Positions 42,801 to 55,900 of a stretch of 64,000 bases of DNA are shown here, piece after piece; the first letter of the stretch is position 1, and every line of letters starts with the position of its first letter. The DNA comes from Aurelia coerulea (lineage: Eukaryota > Cnidaria > Scyphozoa > Semaeostomeae > Ulmaridae). Location: positions 5,259,501-5,323,500 of the forward strand of contig CM076945.1 in assembly GCA_039566865.1 (NCBI GenBank). The letters are read 5' to 3'. The notes below the pieces were generated by a model that saw only the letters and a program-made list of their open reading frames with translations, was not told the origin of the DNA and ran no database searches. The position numbers were made by a program, and so were the translations under genes.

Positions 42801-43870
42801 ATTGATTGTCCTGGTTTTGAAAAATTAATATATGAAGCGTTGTTGAGTGGTGGGTTTGTGTTTTTGTTGTTGCTGTTGCTGTTAAGTGAAACAAGCAGCT
42901 CTTGTCGCAAGTCTAGGAAACAACGCTATCATTAAAATAGAAAGTAATTACCTCTAGCAAGCTAGCAATGTCTTCTGAACCAGCTGCTTCAATTGGATCG
43001 CAGAAATGTTTCAATGCTGAATCTAGAGGCTGGGAATGCTGCAGAAGACACTTGTGGAGTTCGTACTTCACCGAAAGCAACGCGAAAGTGTTGTTATTCA
43101 CCAAAGCTGATTTCAAATTCTTGAGGCTGCTAGGATCGAGATCAGAATAGTTTGCACAAAGATGAGATATGACCAGGAAATCTAAAATCGCATCACCAAG
43201 GAACTCCAATCTTTGATAGCAATCCGTTGCACGATTTTGGTAGAAGGACATATGCGTGAAGGCTTGGATAAGATAGGACTTATCGTTAAACTTGTAGTTG
43301 ATTTGATCCTCAATACTTTTGAAACTCCTGTCTTTGTAAATTTGTTTCAGATATCTTTGGTGTGTATTACATTCTTGTATCAGGCCAGAAGGAGGCTTAG
43401 GAAAATCTGCATACTTGCTGGGGGAGGCACTTCGACTCTCATTTTGAGCATCTAAAGCGCCGTTTTCTTCATTCCTCAGTGATGCTTGAAAACAATCAAC
43501 GTCAAACCATTTCATCACTTCAAGCGCACCAATGATACCACTGTGCTCATAAAATGCACCAATCAAGGACTTTATGCTATCGCGTAACACGTGATATGGA
43601 ACATTTTCAACCACCGAAGCGCCAGCACCTTGACTCTACAACATGAAATGTGTGGTTCGTTACAATTAAACAATGAAGCCATTAGAAAATTTGTTCCAAC
43701 CTCAGTTGCTGCCATTGAACTACTTTCATTAGTATTACGACTTTTTCGGGTCTCCTTGCTTCGGCAGGAACGTTAAACTTGGGGTCCCATGCTTGGATAC
43801 AGATTGCAATGATCATAGTAGGGCTAAAGTGACTTTAAAATGGTTAGATATCTGATGATGATGCTGATGC

Positions 43871-43959
<89 letters not shown>

Positions 43960-46900
43960 TTTAGGCTACACTAAAACTCGCTCCTGGAAAACTTCGTATT
44001 TTCTCATTGAAGCAATTGCAGAACTTTCAAAGGTTCCATCATAGTGGTCCCCTATGGTCTTCTTTCGAAATGCTCCATCGTTTTTAATCAACATTGAATC
44101 TGGGGAGCACTCTTCATTTCATTTGTTCAAAATTGTAAAGCTGTATCAACTCTCAGAATGTTTGCAAGGGCAGCCCGAATTTAGCCTGCGTGCAGCCTCA
44201 ACAAGAGGCTGCACGCAGGCTACCTGAATTCTGAAATGATCAAAATGGTCAAAGGTTGATAAGAATCCTGCGTATGTAGCCCGAATAATAGAACACTTTT
44301 AGTTAATTGGGTTTCACTTTGTTATCTCGCTACACGTCTTCTAAAGAGTGCTGACAAGTGTTGCTCTCTCACAGTTCAAAAAGGCATATACTCTCTTCTT
44401 TGCAACGGTGAACGTTTCTGTTCCTAATTTGCAGTGTGCAAATTGAGGAGAAACGGAGACGACAACAACAGAAACAGGCCATTCAACCATGGGTAGCTGG
44501 ATACTGCTGATGTGCTTCTATGGAGGATGGCTGCAACTAATATGTAACTGCGGAGGAATAATATATATAGTTCTGTGGAGGAGCTAATACGCTAGCTCCT
44601 CCATAGTAGTAAATAATGTTTTCCTCCGCAAAAGAACAAAGCTGTGGGAATCAAGCACAACTGCGGCGTCTAACTACCCATGATTATTATTATTATTATT
44701 ATTATAACATTCTTTAAAGTTGGTTATTAAAAATAGCTCTACTTCAAGAACTAATAAAGACCAACTATTTACAAAAACAAAATAAATTACAGTTCATGAT
44801 AAGAAACGAAAATACCCTAAAATACCCTATTTACAAATTTTGCAACGGCAAGTCTCTCCAATCCATTTTTTATGCATGACTTAAAAGAACAGACGGAGGT
44901 GGCAATTTTTGTATCATTGGGCAGGGAATTCCATAATATGCTACCACGAAAAGATAAACTATCGTTGCCATAAGTAGTTGTTTTAGTTTGAGGCAACATC
45001 AACAGATTCTTTGATCGTAGATTGTAATTATTGTCCTTTTCATGGAACATATCCCACAAAAAAGAAGGGTTTTGTTGTGTTAAACTGCTATAAACCTCGA
45101 GTATTAACTTTTGCAAGTTCTTTTGCTGAATAGATGAATGATTCAACCTCATACAAATGAATGAAATCTAAACAAGATAAAACTTACCTGTTTGTACATT
45201 GGCGGAATCCAAAGACATCGAGCATGATTATGAGCAACGTTTGACCCAAAAGAGGTATTTGTTATCATTTTCTCCATCTCTTTCTTCTTAGCTTCTCTCG
45301 ATAACTTCTCATTGCTTGTCAATGCTTTTCTCTCCATAGTAAGCCTGCCTGCATCTCTGGATGGGATCTTGTAGAACAGATAGATAGAAACAGCAACTTT
45401 GAGGAAAGAATCGCCAATCGTTGCTTGTCGCTCCAAGTTAAACCCAGCATTAGCTTTCGATGTGGTCAATGCTTGCAGAATCGATGTAAGCTTTATATTG
45501 TGAACTTTGTGGGGGCCTTCGCCAATTAGGCCTTTTCGCAATTTTTCGCAAGCATCATCTATATTAAGTCGCGATTGTCTTCTGTTTGGGTTCATCAAAT
45601 CTTGAACACTTAATTTAGCGCCATTATTTTGCTTTAAAGGTTTCGGCTTTCTCATGATCTCTGCGAAACTTTCAGTGTTATCGCCATTTGGTTGCTTAGG
45701 AACATTAGAGCAGTTCATGTTTATATCATCCTCACTGTCGATTATCATATAACTGTTATTTTCATTACCTGAATTGAACTGAATTGAATTAATCATCACT
45801 GAAGTAGCTTAAGTTGAGTTGGATTGATTATTATTGTAACAGATCTTTTTGACCAAATTAGAAAGGGACTGGGGAAAGCAATACATCCTGGTAGCATTTC
45901 TGGGAGATGACTTTCAAGGACACTAATACAGAGTTTTTTACAATCGTTGTATTAATCACCACTGACATTTTGGTTGCAGTCTCATGTCCAAGAGCGATAA
46001 CTGGGATTAATGGCAATACGCTTCTGTCACCATCATCAAACTTTAAAGAACGCCGGTCAACCAGCATCCTTTGCGCGCTTCCAATTTGCATTTCGACTAC
46101 GGCAGCCATATTCATATAACATCGTACATAGCAGTGCTCAGCAAAGCGCGACCGCAAAGGATGCTGGTTGACCGGCGTTCTTTAACGATCAAGGAATAGA
46201 CTTGTTACTTATAGACTTATTACAGGAGTCCCTTGGCTTCATGTGCTCTTTGGCTTGAATGATGTCGCTTCGGTCAGCAGAATTTGACTATGGTAAACCT
46301 GCTAAGCAAGGTTAGTCTATTGCAGGGAAACAAGGGATCTACAAAGTGCAGCCAGAAATATCTTTAAGAGCTTTGTGTTTACCAAAACTATATATTTGAA
46401 TTGCCAAGAACTAGTGACAATTGAGTTGAACTGAATGTGTGTTGCAGTGAATTAGATATTCTTACCATGCTTGACTTCTGCAATGAATCGCTGCCTCAGT
46501 TCATCAGCCACCAAAAGTGTTTCCAGTCTAAACAGCAACGATGGAACACAAACGGCTTGGCAATGGAAACTAGCTGGAATGGGCAATTTCATGCACAGCT
46601 CAGGGACCAGGTGCTCGATCTCAGTTCTTGATGACGTTGCATTTACATCTTCAGAGAATCTGGGACTTATATGATTGACTCTGGTGTCAGGTCTTACTGA
46701 TTTCAATAATGGTTGCTCATTTCGGATATCTTTATTATATTTCGTCATGTAGTACTCCTTAAATGTCATCTTTCCTTTTGCAATTGGGTCCTTGATTTTG
46801 ATATCATATCGTACTTTTGATACGTAGTACAAACCTCTGTTTTCCAGGTATGTCTTCCTCACTACTCCGTCTTCACACTCATTTGGCGAGTTCAAGGCAA

Positions 46901-49900
46901 GTTTCTCTCGTGCATTGGTCAGCTTTAGCATAAAATCAGTATCAATGAATAATCCTGCTTTCATTCGTTTCTGTTCCGCATGCGAATCTCTCTTAAGAGG
47001 AACAAGGAGTGCCTTTTCCTGAGCCCCCTCTAATGAGAAGTACCGTCCAACTGTAAAATCTTGTGCAAAATCTTGCATGATCTTTGTGTGGAAGTTGGAG
47101 ACATATTCGATAATCCTGTCACTGAGGTGTACCTTCTTTTCTTGAATCAGCTCAATCTTTACTTCCACTTCTCCAGCTCTTGTGAATAATGGGAAAGGCG
47201 GAACCTGAAATTGGGGTGGAAAACATTCATTTTACTTGGCACCATTCATCATCTTGCAATTTAGAAACTGGACTGGCAACTTTTATTCACTCTTCTTGTA
47301 AATGAAGAATGAGTCAGAAAATTTTGCAGTTTTTGAGTGGAGCTCACTGACTTGATGATGACTGCTGAAATCTAATTGACAGGCTCAGTAACTTGGGAAT
47401 CATTACAGGGGATGGCAAATAGTCATGTGTAGATCAAAGGCGACAAATGCAATCTTTGCAGTCTGTCCTTGAACTTTAGGGGGCAGCTAGGGACAAAGTG
47501 AAAGTGTTTGAAGACAGAAACACAGTAAAACAAGACGAAAGCAAAGACGTAGACGACTATTTTCTATATCAAATACCGGTAGTGTCTATATGAACTTATA
47601 TTTTGCTTCGGCATACGACGCAATGTTTGCGAGTGCAAAATTTGGTGGTGACGTAATAGCGTAGCAATAACAAGGAGCAAATTTACTCCTAAGACGAGAA
47701 ATAAATAGATATCGAACCAGATTTGATATCACGTACATTACCATCAAGATATTAACATGTACAACAGAAAAACATCTATTCCATGAAATCACTGATTGAT
47801 TTCTTATAGCAATGTTTCGATGCAGAATTGAATGCTGAGATCAAACAATTGACTCAGATTGCTGTAACTGTTGCAGAAGTAGAGATATTCAGCTTTAATG
47901 CCACAGATTGCAATAGATGTGAGAATTTGATAGAGAGTCACTACCACAGAAAAACATCTATTCCATGAAATCACTGATTGATTTCTTATAGCAATGCTTC
48001 GATGCAGAATTGAATGCTGAGTTCAAAAAATGGAATCAGATTGCTGTAACTGTTGCAGAAGTAGAGATATTCAGCTTTAATGCCACAAATTGCAATAGAT
48101 GTGAGAATTTGATAGAGAGTCACTACTACAGAAAAACATCTATTCCATGAAATCACTGATTGATTTCTTATAGCAATGTTTCGATGCAGAAATGAATGCT
48201 GAGTTCAAAAAATTGACTCAGATTGCTGTAACTGTTGCATGAGTAGAGATATTCAGCTTTAATCTCACAGGTTGCAATAGATGTGAGAATTTGGTAGAGA
48301 GTCACTACTACAGAAAAACATCTATTCCATGAAATCACTGATTGATTTCTTATAGCAATGTTTCGATGCAGAATTGAATGCTGAGTTCAAAAAAATTGAC
48401 TCAGATTGCTGTAACTGTTGCAGGAGTAGAGATATTCAGTTTTAATCTCAAAGGTTGCAATAGATGTGAGAATTTGATAGAGAATCACTACTACAGAAAA
48501 ACATCTATTCCATGAAATCACTGATTGATTTCTTATAGCAATGTTTCGATGCAGAATTGAATGCTGAGTTAAAAAAAATTGACTCAGATTCCAGTAGATG
48601 TTGTAGTTGCAGAGATATTCAGCTTTAATCCCACCGATTGCAATAGATGTGAGAATTTGGTAAAGAATCACTACTACAGAAAAACATCTATTCCATAAAA
48701 TCACTGATTGATTTCTTATAGCAATGTTTCGATGTAGAATTGAATGCTGAGTTAAAAAAATTGACTCAGATTGCTGTAGATGTTGTAATTGCAGAGATAT
48801 TCAGCTTTAATCCCACAGAATGCAATAGATGTGAGAATTTGGTAGAGAATCACTACTACAGAAAAACATCTATTCCATGAAATCACTGATTGATTTCTTA
48901 TAGCAATGTTTCGATGCAGAATTGAATGCTGAGTTAAAAAAATTGACTCAGATTGCTGTAACTGTTGCAGGAGTAGAGATATTCAGCTTTAATCCCACAG
49001 ATTGCAATAGATGTGAGAATTTGGTAGAGAATCACTACTACAGAAAAACATCTATTCCATGAAATCACTGATTGATTTCTTATAGCAATGTTTCGATGCA
49101 GAATTGAATGCTGAGTTCGAAAAATTGACTCAGATTGCTGTAACTGTTGCAGGAGTAGAGATATTCAGTTTTAATCTCACAGGTTGCAATAGATGTGAGA
49201 ATTTGGTAGAGAATCACTACTACAGAAAAACATCTATTCCATGAAATCACTGATTGATTTCTTATAGCAATGTTTCGATGTAGAATTGAATGCTGAGTTC
49301 AAAAATGTGACTCAGACTGCTGTAACTGTTGCAGGAGTAGAGATATTCAGTTTTAATCCCACAGATTGCAATAGATGTGAGAATTTGGTAGAGAGTCACT
49401 ACTACAGAAAAACATCTATTCCATGAAATCACTGATTGATTTCTTATAGCAATGTTTCGATGCAGAATTGAATGCTGAGTTAAAAAAATTGACTCAGATT
49501 GCTGTAACTGTTGCAGGAGTAGAGATATTCAGCTTTAATCTCACAGGTTGCAATGGATGTGAGAATTTGGTAGAGAATCACTACTACAGAAAAACATCTA
49601 TTCCATGAAATCACTGATTGATTTCTTATAGCAATGTTTCGATGTAGAATTGAATGCTGAGTTAAAAAAATTGACTCAGATTGCTGTAGATGTTGTAGTT
49701 GCAGAGATATTCAGCTTTAATCCCACAGATTGCAATAGATGTGAGAATTTGGTAGAGAATCACTACTACAGAGAAACATCTATTCCATGAAATCACTGAT
49801 TGATTTCTTATAGCAATGTTTCGATGCAGAATTGAATGCTGAGTTAAAAAAAATTGACTCAGATTGCTGTAACTGTTGCAGGAGTAGAGATATTCAGCTT

Positions 49901-52900
49901 TAATCTCACAGGTTGCAATAGATGTGAGAATTTGGTAGAGAATCACTACTACAGAAAAACATCTATTCCATGAAATCACTGATTGATTTCTTATAGCAAT
50001 GTTTCGATGCAGAATTGAATGCTGAGTTAAAAAAATTGACTCAGATTGCTGTAGATGTTGTAGTTGCAGAGATATTCAGCTTTAATCCCACAGATTGCAA
50101 TAGATGTGAGAATTTGGTAGAGAATCACTACTACAGAAAAACATCTATTCCATGAAATCACTGATTGATTTCTTATAGCAATGTTTCGATGCAGAATTGA
50201 ATGCTGAGTTCAAAAAATTGACTCAGATTGCTGTAACTGTTGCAGGAGTAGAGATATTCAGCTTTAATCTCACAGGTTGCAATAGATGTGAGAATTTGGT
50301 AGAGAATCACTACTACAGAAAAACATCTATTCCATGAAATCACTGATTGATTTCTTATAGCAATGTTTCGATGCAGAATTGAATGCTGAGTTCAAAAATT
50401 TACTCAGATTGCTGTAACTGTTGCAGAATTAGAGATATTTAGCTTTGATCTCACAGGTTGCAATAGATGTGAGAATTTGGTAGAGAATCACTACTACAGA
50501 AAAACATCTATTCCATGAAATCACTGATTGATATTTTATAGCAATGTTTCGATGCAGAATTGAATGCTGAGTTCGAAAAATTGACTCAGATTGCTGTAGA
50601 CTGTTGCAGCTGCAGAGATATTTAGCTTTGATCTCACAGATTGCAATAGATGTGAGAATTTGGTAGAGAATCACTACTACAGAAAAACATCTATTCCATG
50701 AAATCACTGATTGATTTCTTATAGCAATGTTTCGATGCAGAATTGAATGCTGAGTTAAAAAAATTGACTCAGATTGCTGTAACTGTTGCATGAGTAGAGA
50801 TATTCAGCTTTAATCTCACAGATTGCAATAGATGTGAGAATTTGGTAGAGAATCACTACTACAGAAAAACATCTATTCCATGAAATCACTGATTGATTTC
50901 TTATAGCAATGTTTCGATGCAAAATTGAATGCTGAGTTCAAAAATTGACTCAGACTGCTGTAGCTGTTGTAGTTGCAGAGATATTCAGCTTTAATCTCAC
51001 AGGTTGCAATAGATGTGAGAATTTGGTAGAGAATCACTACTACAGAAAAACATCTATTCCATGAAATCACTGATTGATTTCTTATAGCAATGTTTCGATG
51101 CAGAATTGAATGCTGAGTTCAAAAAATTGACTCAGATTGCTGTAACTGTTGCAGAAGTAGAGATATTCAGCTTTAATCTCACAGGTTGCAATAGATGTGA
51201 GAATTTGGTAGAGAATCACTACTACAGAAAAACATCTATTCCATGAAATCACTGATTGATTTCTTATAGCAATGTTTCGATGCAGAATTGAATGCTGAGT
51301 TCAAAAAATTGACTCAGATTGCTGTAACTGTTGCAGAAGTAGAGATATTCAGCTTTAATCCCACAGATTGCAATAGATGTGAGAATTTGGTAGAGAATCA
51401 CTACTACAGAAAAACATCTATTCCATGAAATCACTGATTGATTTCTTATAGCAATGTTTCGATGCAGAATTGAATGCTGAGTTCAAAAAATTGACTCAGA
51501 TTGCTGTAGATGTTGTAGTTGCAGAGATATTCAGCTTTAATCCCACAGATTGCAATAGATGTGAGAATTTGGTAGAGAATCACTACTACAGAAAAACATC
51601 TATTCCATGAAATCACTGATTGATTTCTTATAGCAATGTTTCGATGCAGAAATGAATGCTGAGTTAAAAAAATTGACTCAGATTGCTGTAACTGTTGCTG
51701 GAGTAGAGATATTCAGTTTTAATCTCACAGGTTGCAATAGATGTGAGAATTTGGTAGAGAGTCACTACTACAGAAAAACATCTATTCCATGAAATCACTG
51801 ATTGATTTCTTATAGCAATGTTTCGATGCAGAATTGAATGCTGAGTTCAAAAAAATTGACTCAGATTGCTGTAACTGTTGCAGGAGTAGAGATATTCAGT
51901 TTTAATCCCACAGGTTGCAATGGATGTGAGAATTTGATAGAGAATCACTACTACAGAAAAACATCTATTCCATGAAATCACTGATTGATTTCTTATAGCA
52001 ATGTTTCGATGTAGAATTGAATGCTGAGTTAAAAAAAATTGACTCAGATTCCAGTAGATGTTGTAGTTGCAGAGATATTCAGCTTTAATCCCACCGATTG
52101 CAATAGATGTGAGAATTTGGTAAAGAATCACTACTACAGAAAAACATCTATTCCATAAAATCACTGATTGATTTCTTATAGCAATGTTTCGATGTAGAAT
52201 TGAATGCTGAGTTCGAAAAATTGACTCAGATTGCTGTAACTGTTGCAGGAGTAGAGATATTCAGTTTTAATCTCACAGGTTGCAATAGATGTGAGAATTT
52301 GGTAGAGAGTCACTACTACAGAAAAACATCTATTCCATGAAATCACTGATTGATTTCTTATTGCAATGATTCGATGTAAAATTGAATGCTGAGTTCAAAA
52401 ATGTGGCTCAGACTGCTGTAACTGTTGCAGGAGTAGAGATATTCAGCATTAATCCCACAGATTGCAATAGATGTGAGAATTTGGTAGAGAGTCACTACTA
52501 CAGAAAAACATCTATTCCATGAAATCACTGATTGATTTCTTATAGCAATGTTTCGATGCAGAATTGAATGCTGAGTTCAAAAAATTGACTCAGATTGCTG
52601 TAACTGTTGCAGGAGTAGAGAAATTCAGTTTTAATCTCACAAGTTGCAATAGATGTGAGAATTTGATAGAGAATCACTACTACAGAAAAACATCTATTCC
52701 ATGAAATCACTGATTGATTTCTTATAGCAATGTTTCGATGTAGAATTGAATGCTGAGTTTAAAAAATTGACTCAGATTGCTGTAGATGTTGTAGTTGCAG
52801 AGATATTCAGCTTTAATCCCACAGATTGCAATAGATGTAAGAATTTGGTAGAGAATAACTACTACAGAGAAACATCTATTCCATGAAATCACTGATTGAT

Positions 52901-55900
52901 TTCTTATAGCAATGTTTCGATGCAGAATTGAATGCTGAGTTAAAAAAATTTACTCAGATTGCTGTAACTGTTGCAGGAGTAGAGATATTCAGTTTAAATC
53001 TCACAGGTTGCAATAGATGTGAGAATTTGATAGAGAATCACAACTACAGAAAAACATCTATTCCATGAAATCACTGATTGATTTCTTATAGCAATAGTTT
53101 CGATGTAGAAATGAATGCTGAGTTTAAAAAATTGACTCAGATTGCTGTAGATGTTGTAGTTGCAGAGATATTCAGCTTTAATCCCACAGATTGCAATAGA
53201 TGTAAGAATTTGGTAGAGAATAACTACTACAGAGAAACATCTATTCCATGAAATCACTGATTGATTTCTTATAGCAATGTTTCGATGCAGAATTGAATGT
53301 AGAGTTCAAAAAATTGACTCAGATTGCTGTAACTGTTGCAGGAGTAGAGATATTCAGTTTTAATCTCACAGGTTGCAATAGATGTGAGAATTTGGTAGAG
53401 AATCACTACTACAGAAAAACACCTATTCCATGAAATCACTGATTGATTTCTTATAGCAATGTTTCGATGCAGAATTGAATGCTGAGTTCAAAAATTTGAC
53501 TCAGACTGCTGTAGCTGTTGTAGTTGCAGAGATATTCAGTTTTAATCTCACAGGTTGCAATAGATGCGAGAATTTGGTAGAGAATCACTACTACAAAAAA
53601 GCATCTATTCCATGAAATCACTGATTGATTTATTATAGCAATGTTTCGATGTAGAATTGAATGCTGAGTTAAAAAAATTGACTCAGATTGCTGTAGATGT
53701 TGTAGCTGCAGAGATATTCAGCTTTGATCCCACAGATTGCAATAGATGTGAGAATTTGGTAGAGAATCACTACTACAGAAAAACATCTATTCCACGAAAT
53801 CACTGATTGATTTCTTATAGCAATGTTTCGATGTAGAATTGAATGCTGAGTTGAAAAAATTGACTCAGATTGCTGTAACTGTTGCATGAGTAGAGATATT
53901 CAGCTTTAATCCCACAGATTGCAATAGATGTGAGAATTTGGTAGAGAATCACTACTACAGAAAAACATCTATTCCATGAAATCACTGATTGATTTCTTAT
54001 AGCAATGTTTCGATGCAGAATTGAATGCTGAGTTCAAAAATTTGACTCAGACTGCTGTAGCTGTTGTAGTTGCAGAGATATTCAGTTTTAATCTCACAGG
54101 TTGCAATAGATGTGAGAATTTGGTAGAGAATCACTACTACAGAAAAGCATCTATTCCATGAAATCACTGATTGATTTCTTATAGCAATGTTTCGATGCAG
54201 AATTGAATGCTGAGTTCAAAAAATTGACTCCGATTGCTGTAACTGTTGCAGAAGTAGAGATATTCAGCTTTAATGCCACAGGTTGCAATAGATGTGAGAA
54301 TTTGGTAGAGAGTCACTACTACAGAAAAGCATCTATTCCATGAAATCACTGATTGATTTCTTATAGCAATGTTTCGATGCAGAATTGAATGCTGAGTTGA
54401 AAAAATTGAATCAGATTGCTGTAACTGTTGCAGAAGTAGAGATATTCAGCTTTAATCCCACAGATTGCAATAGATGTGAGAATTTGGTAGAGAATCACTA
54501 CTACAGAGAGACATCTATTCCATGAAATCACTGATTGATTTCTTATAGCAATGTTTCGATGCAGAATTGAATGCTGAGTTCAAAAAATTGACTCAGATTG
54601 CTGTAGATGTTGTAGTTGCAGAGATATTCAGCTTTAATCCCACAGATTGCAATAGATGTGAGAATTTGGTAGAGAATAACTACTACAGAGAAAGATCTAT
54701 TCCATGAAATCACTGATTGATTTCTTATAGCAATGTTTCGATGCAGAATTGAATGCTGAGTTGAAAAAATGGACTCAGATTGCTGTAGATGTTGTAGTTG
54801 CAGAGATATTCAGCTTTAATCCCACAGATTGCAATAGATGTGAGAATTTGGTAGAGAATAACTACTACAGAGAAAGATCTATTCCATGAAATCACTGATT
54901 GATTTCTTATAGCAATGTTTCGATGTAGAATTGAATGCTGAGTTAAAAAAATTGACTCAGATTGCTGTAGATGTTGTAGTTGCAGAGATATTCAGTTTTA
55001 ATCTCACAGGTTGCAATAGATGTGAGAATTTGGTAGAGAATCACTACTATAGAAAAACATCTATTCCATGAAATCACTGATTGATTTCTTATAGCAATGT
55101 TTCGATGCAGAATTGAATGCTGAGTTCAAAAAATTGACTCAGATTGCTGTAACTGTTGCAGGAGTAGAGATATTCAGCTTTAATCCCACAGATTGCAATA
55201 GATGTGAGAATTTGGTAAAGAATCACTATTACAGAAAAACATCTATTCCATGAAATCACTGATTGATTTCTTATAGCAATGTTTCGATGCAGAATTGAAT
55301 GCTGAGTTGAAAAAATTAACTCAGATTGCTGTAGATGTTGTAGTTGCAGAGATATTCAGCTTTAATCCCACAGATTGCAATAGATGTGAGAATTTGGTAG
55401 AGAATCACTACTACAGAAAAACATCTATTCCATGAAATCACTGATTGATTTCTTATAGCAATGTTTCGATGTAGAATTGAATGCTGAGTTAAAAAAATTG
55501 ACTCAGATTGCTGTAGATGTTGTAGTTGCAGAGATATTCAGCTTTAATCCCACAGATTGCAATAGATGTGAGAATTTGGTAGAGAATCACTACTACAGAA
55601 AAACATCTATTCCATAAAAAATCTCTGATTGATTTCTTATAGCAATGTTTCGATGCAGAATTGAATGCTGAGTTCAAAATATTGACTCAGATTGCTGTAA
55701 CTGTTGCAGGAGTAGAGATATTCAGCTTTAATCCCACAGATTGCAATAGATGTGAGAATTTGGTAGAGAATCACTACTACAGAAAAACATCTATTCCATG
55801 AAATCTCTGATTGATTTCCTATAGCAATGTTTCGATGTAGAACTGAATGCTGAGTTAAAAAAATTGACTCAGATTGCTGTAGATATTGTAGTTGCAGAGA

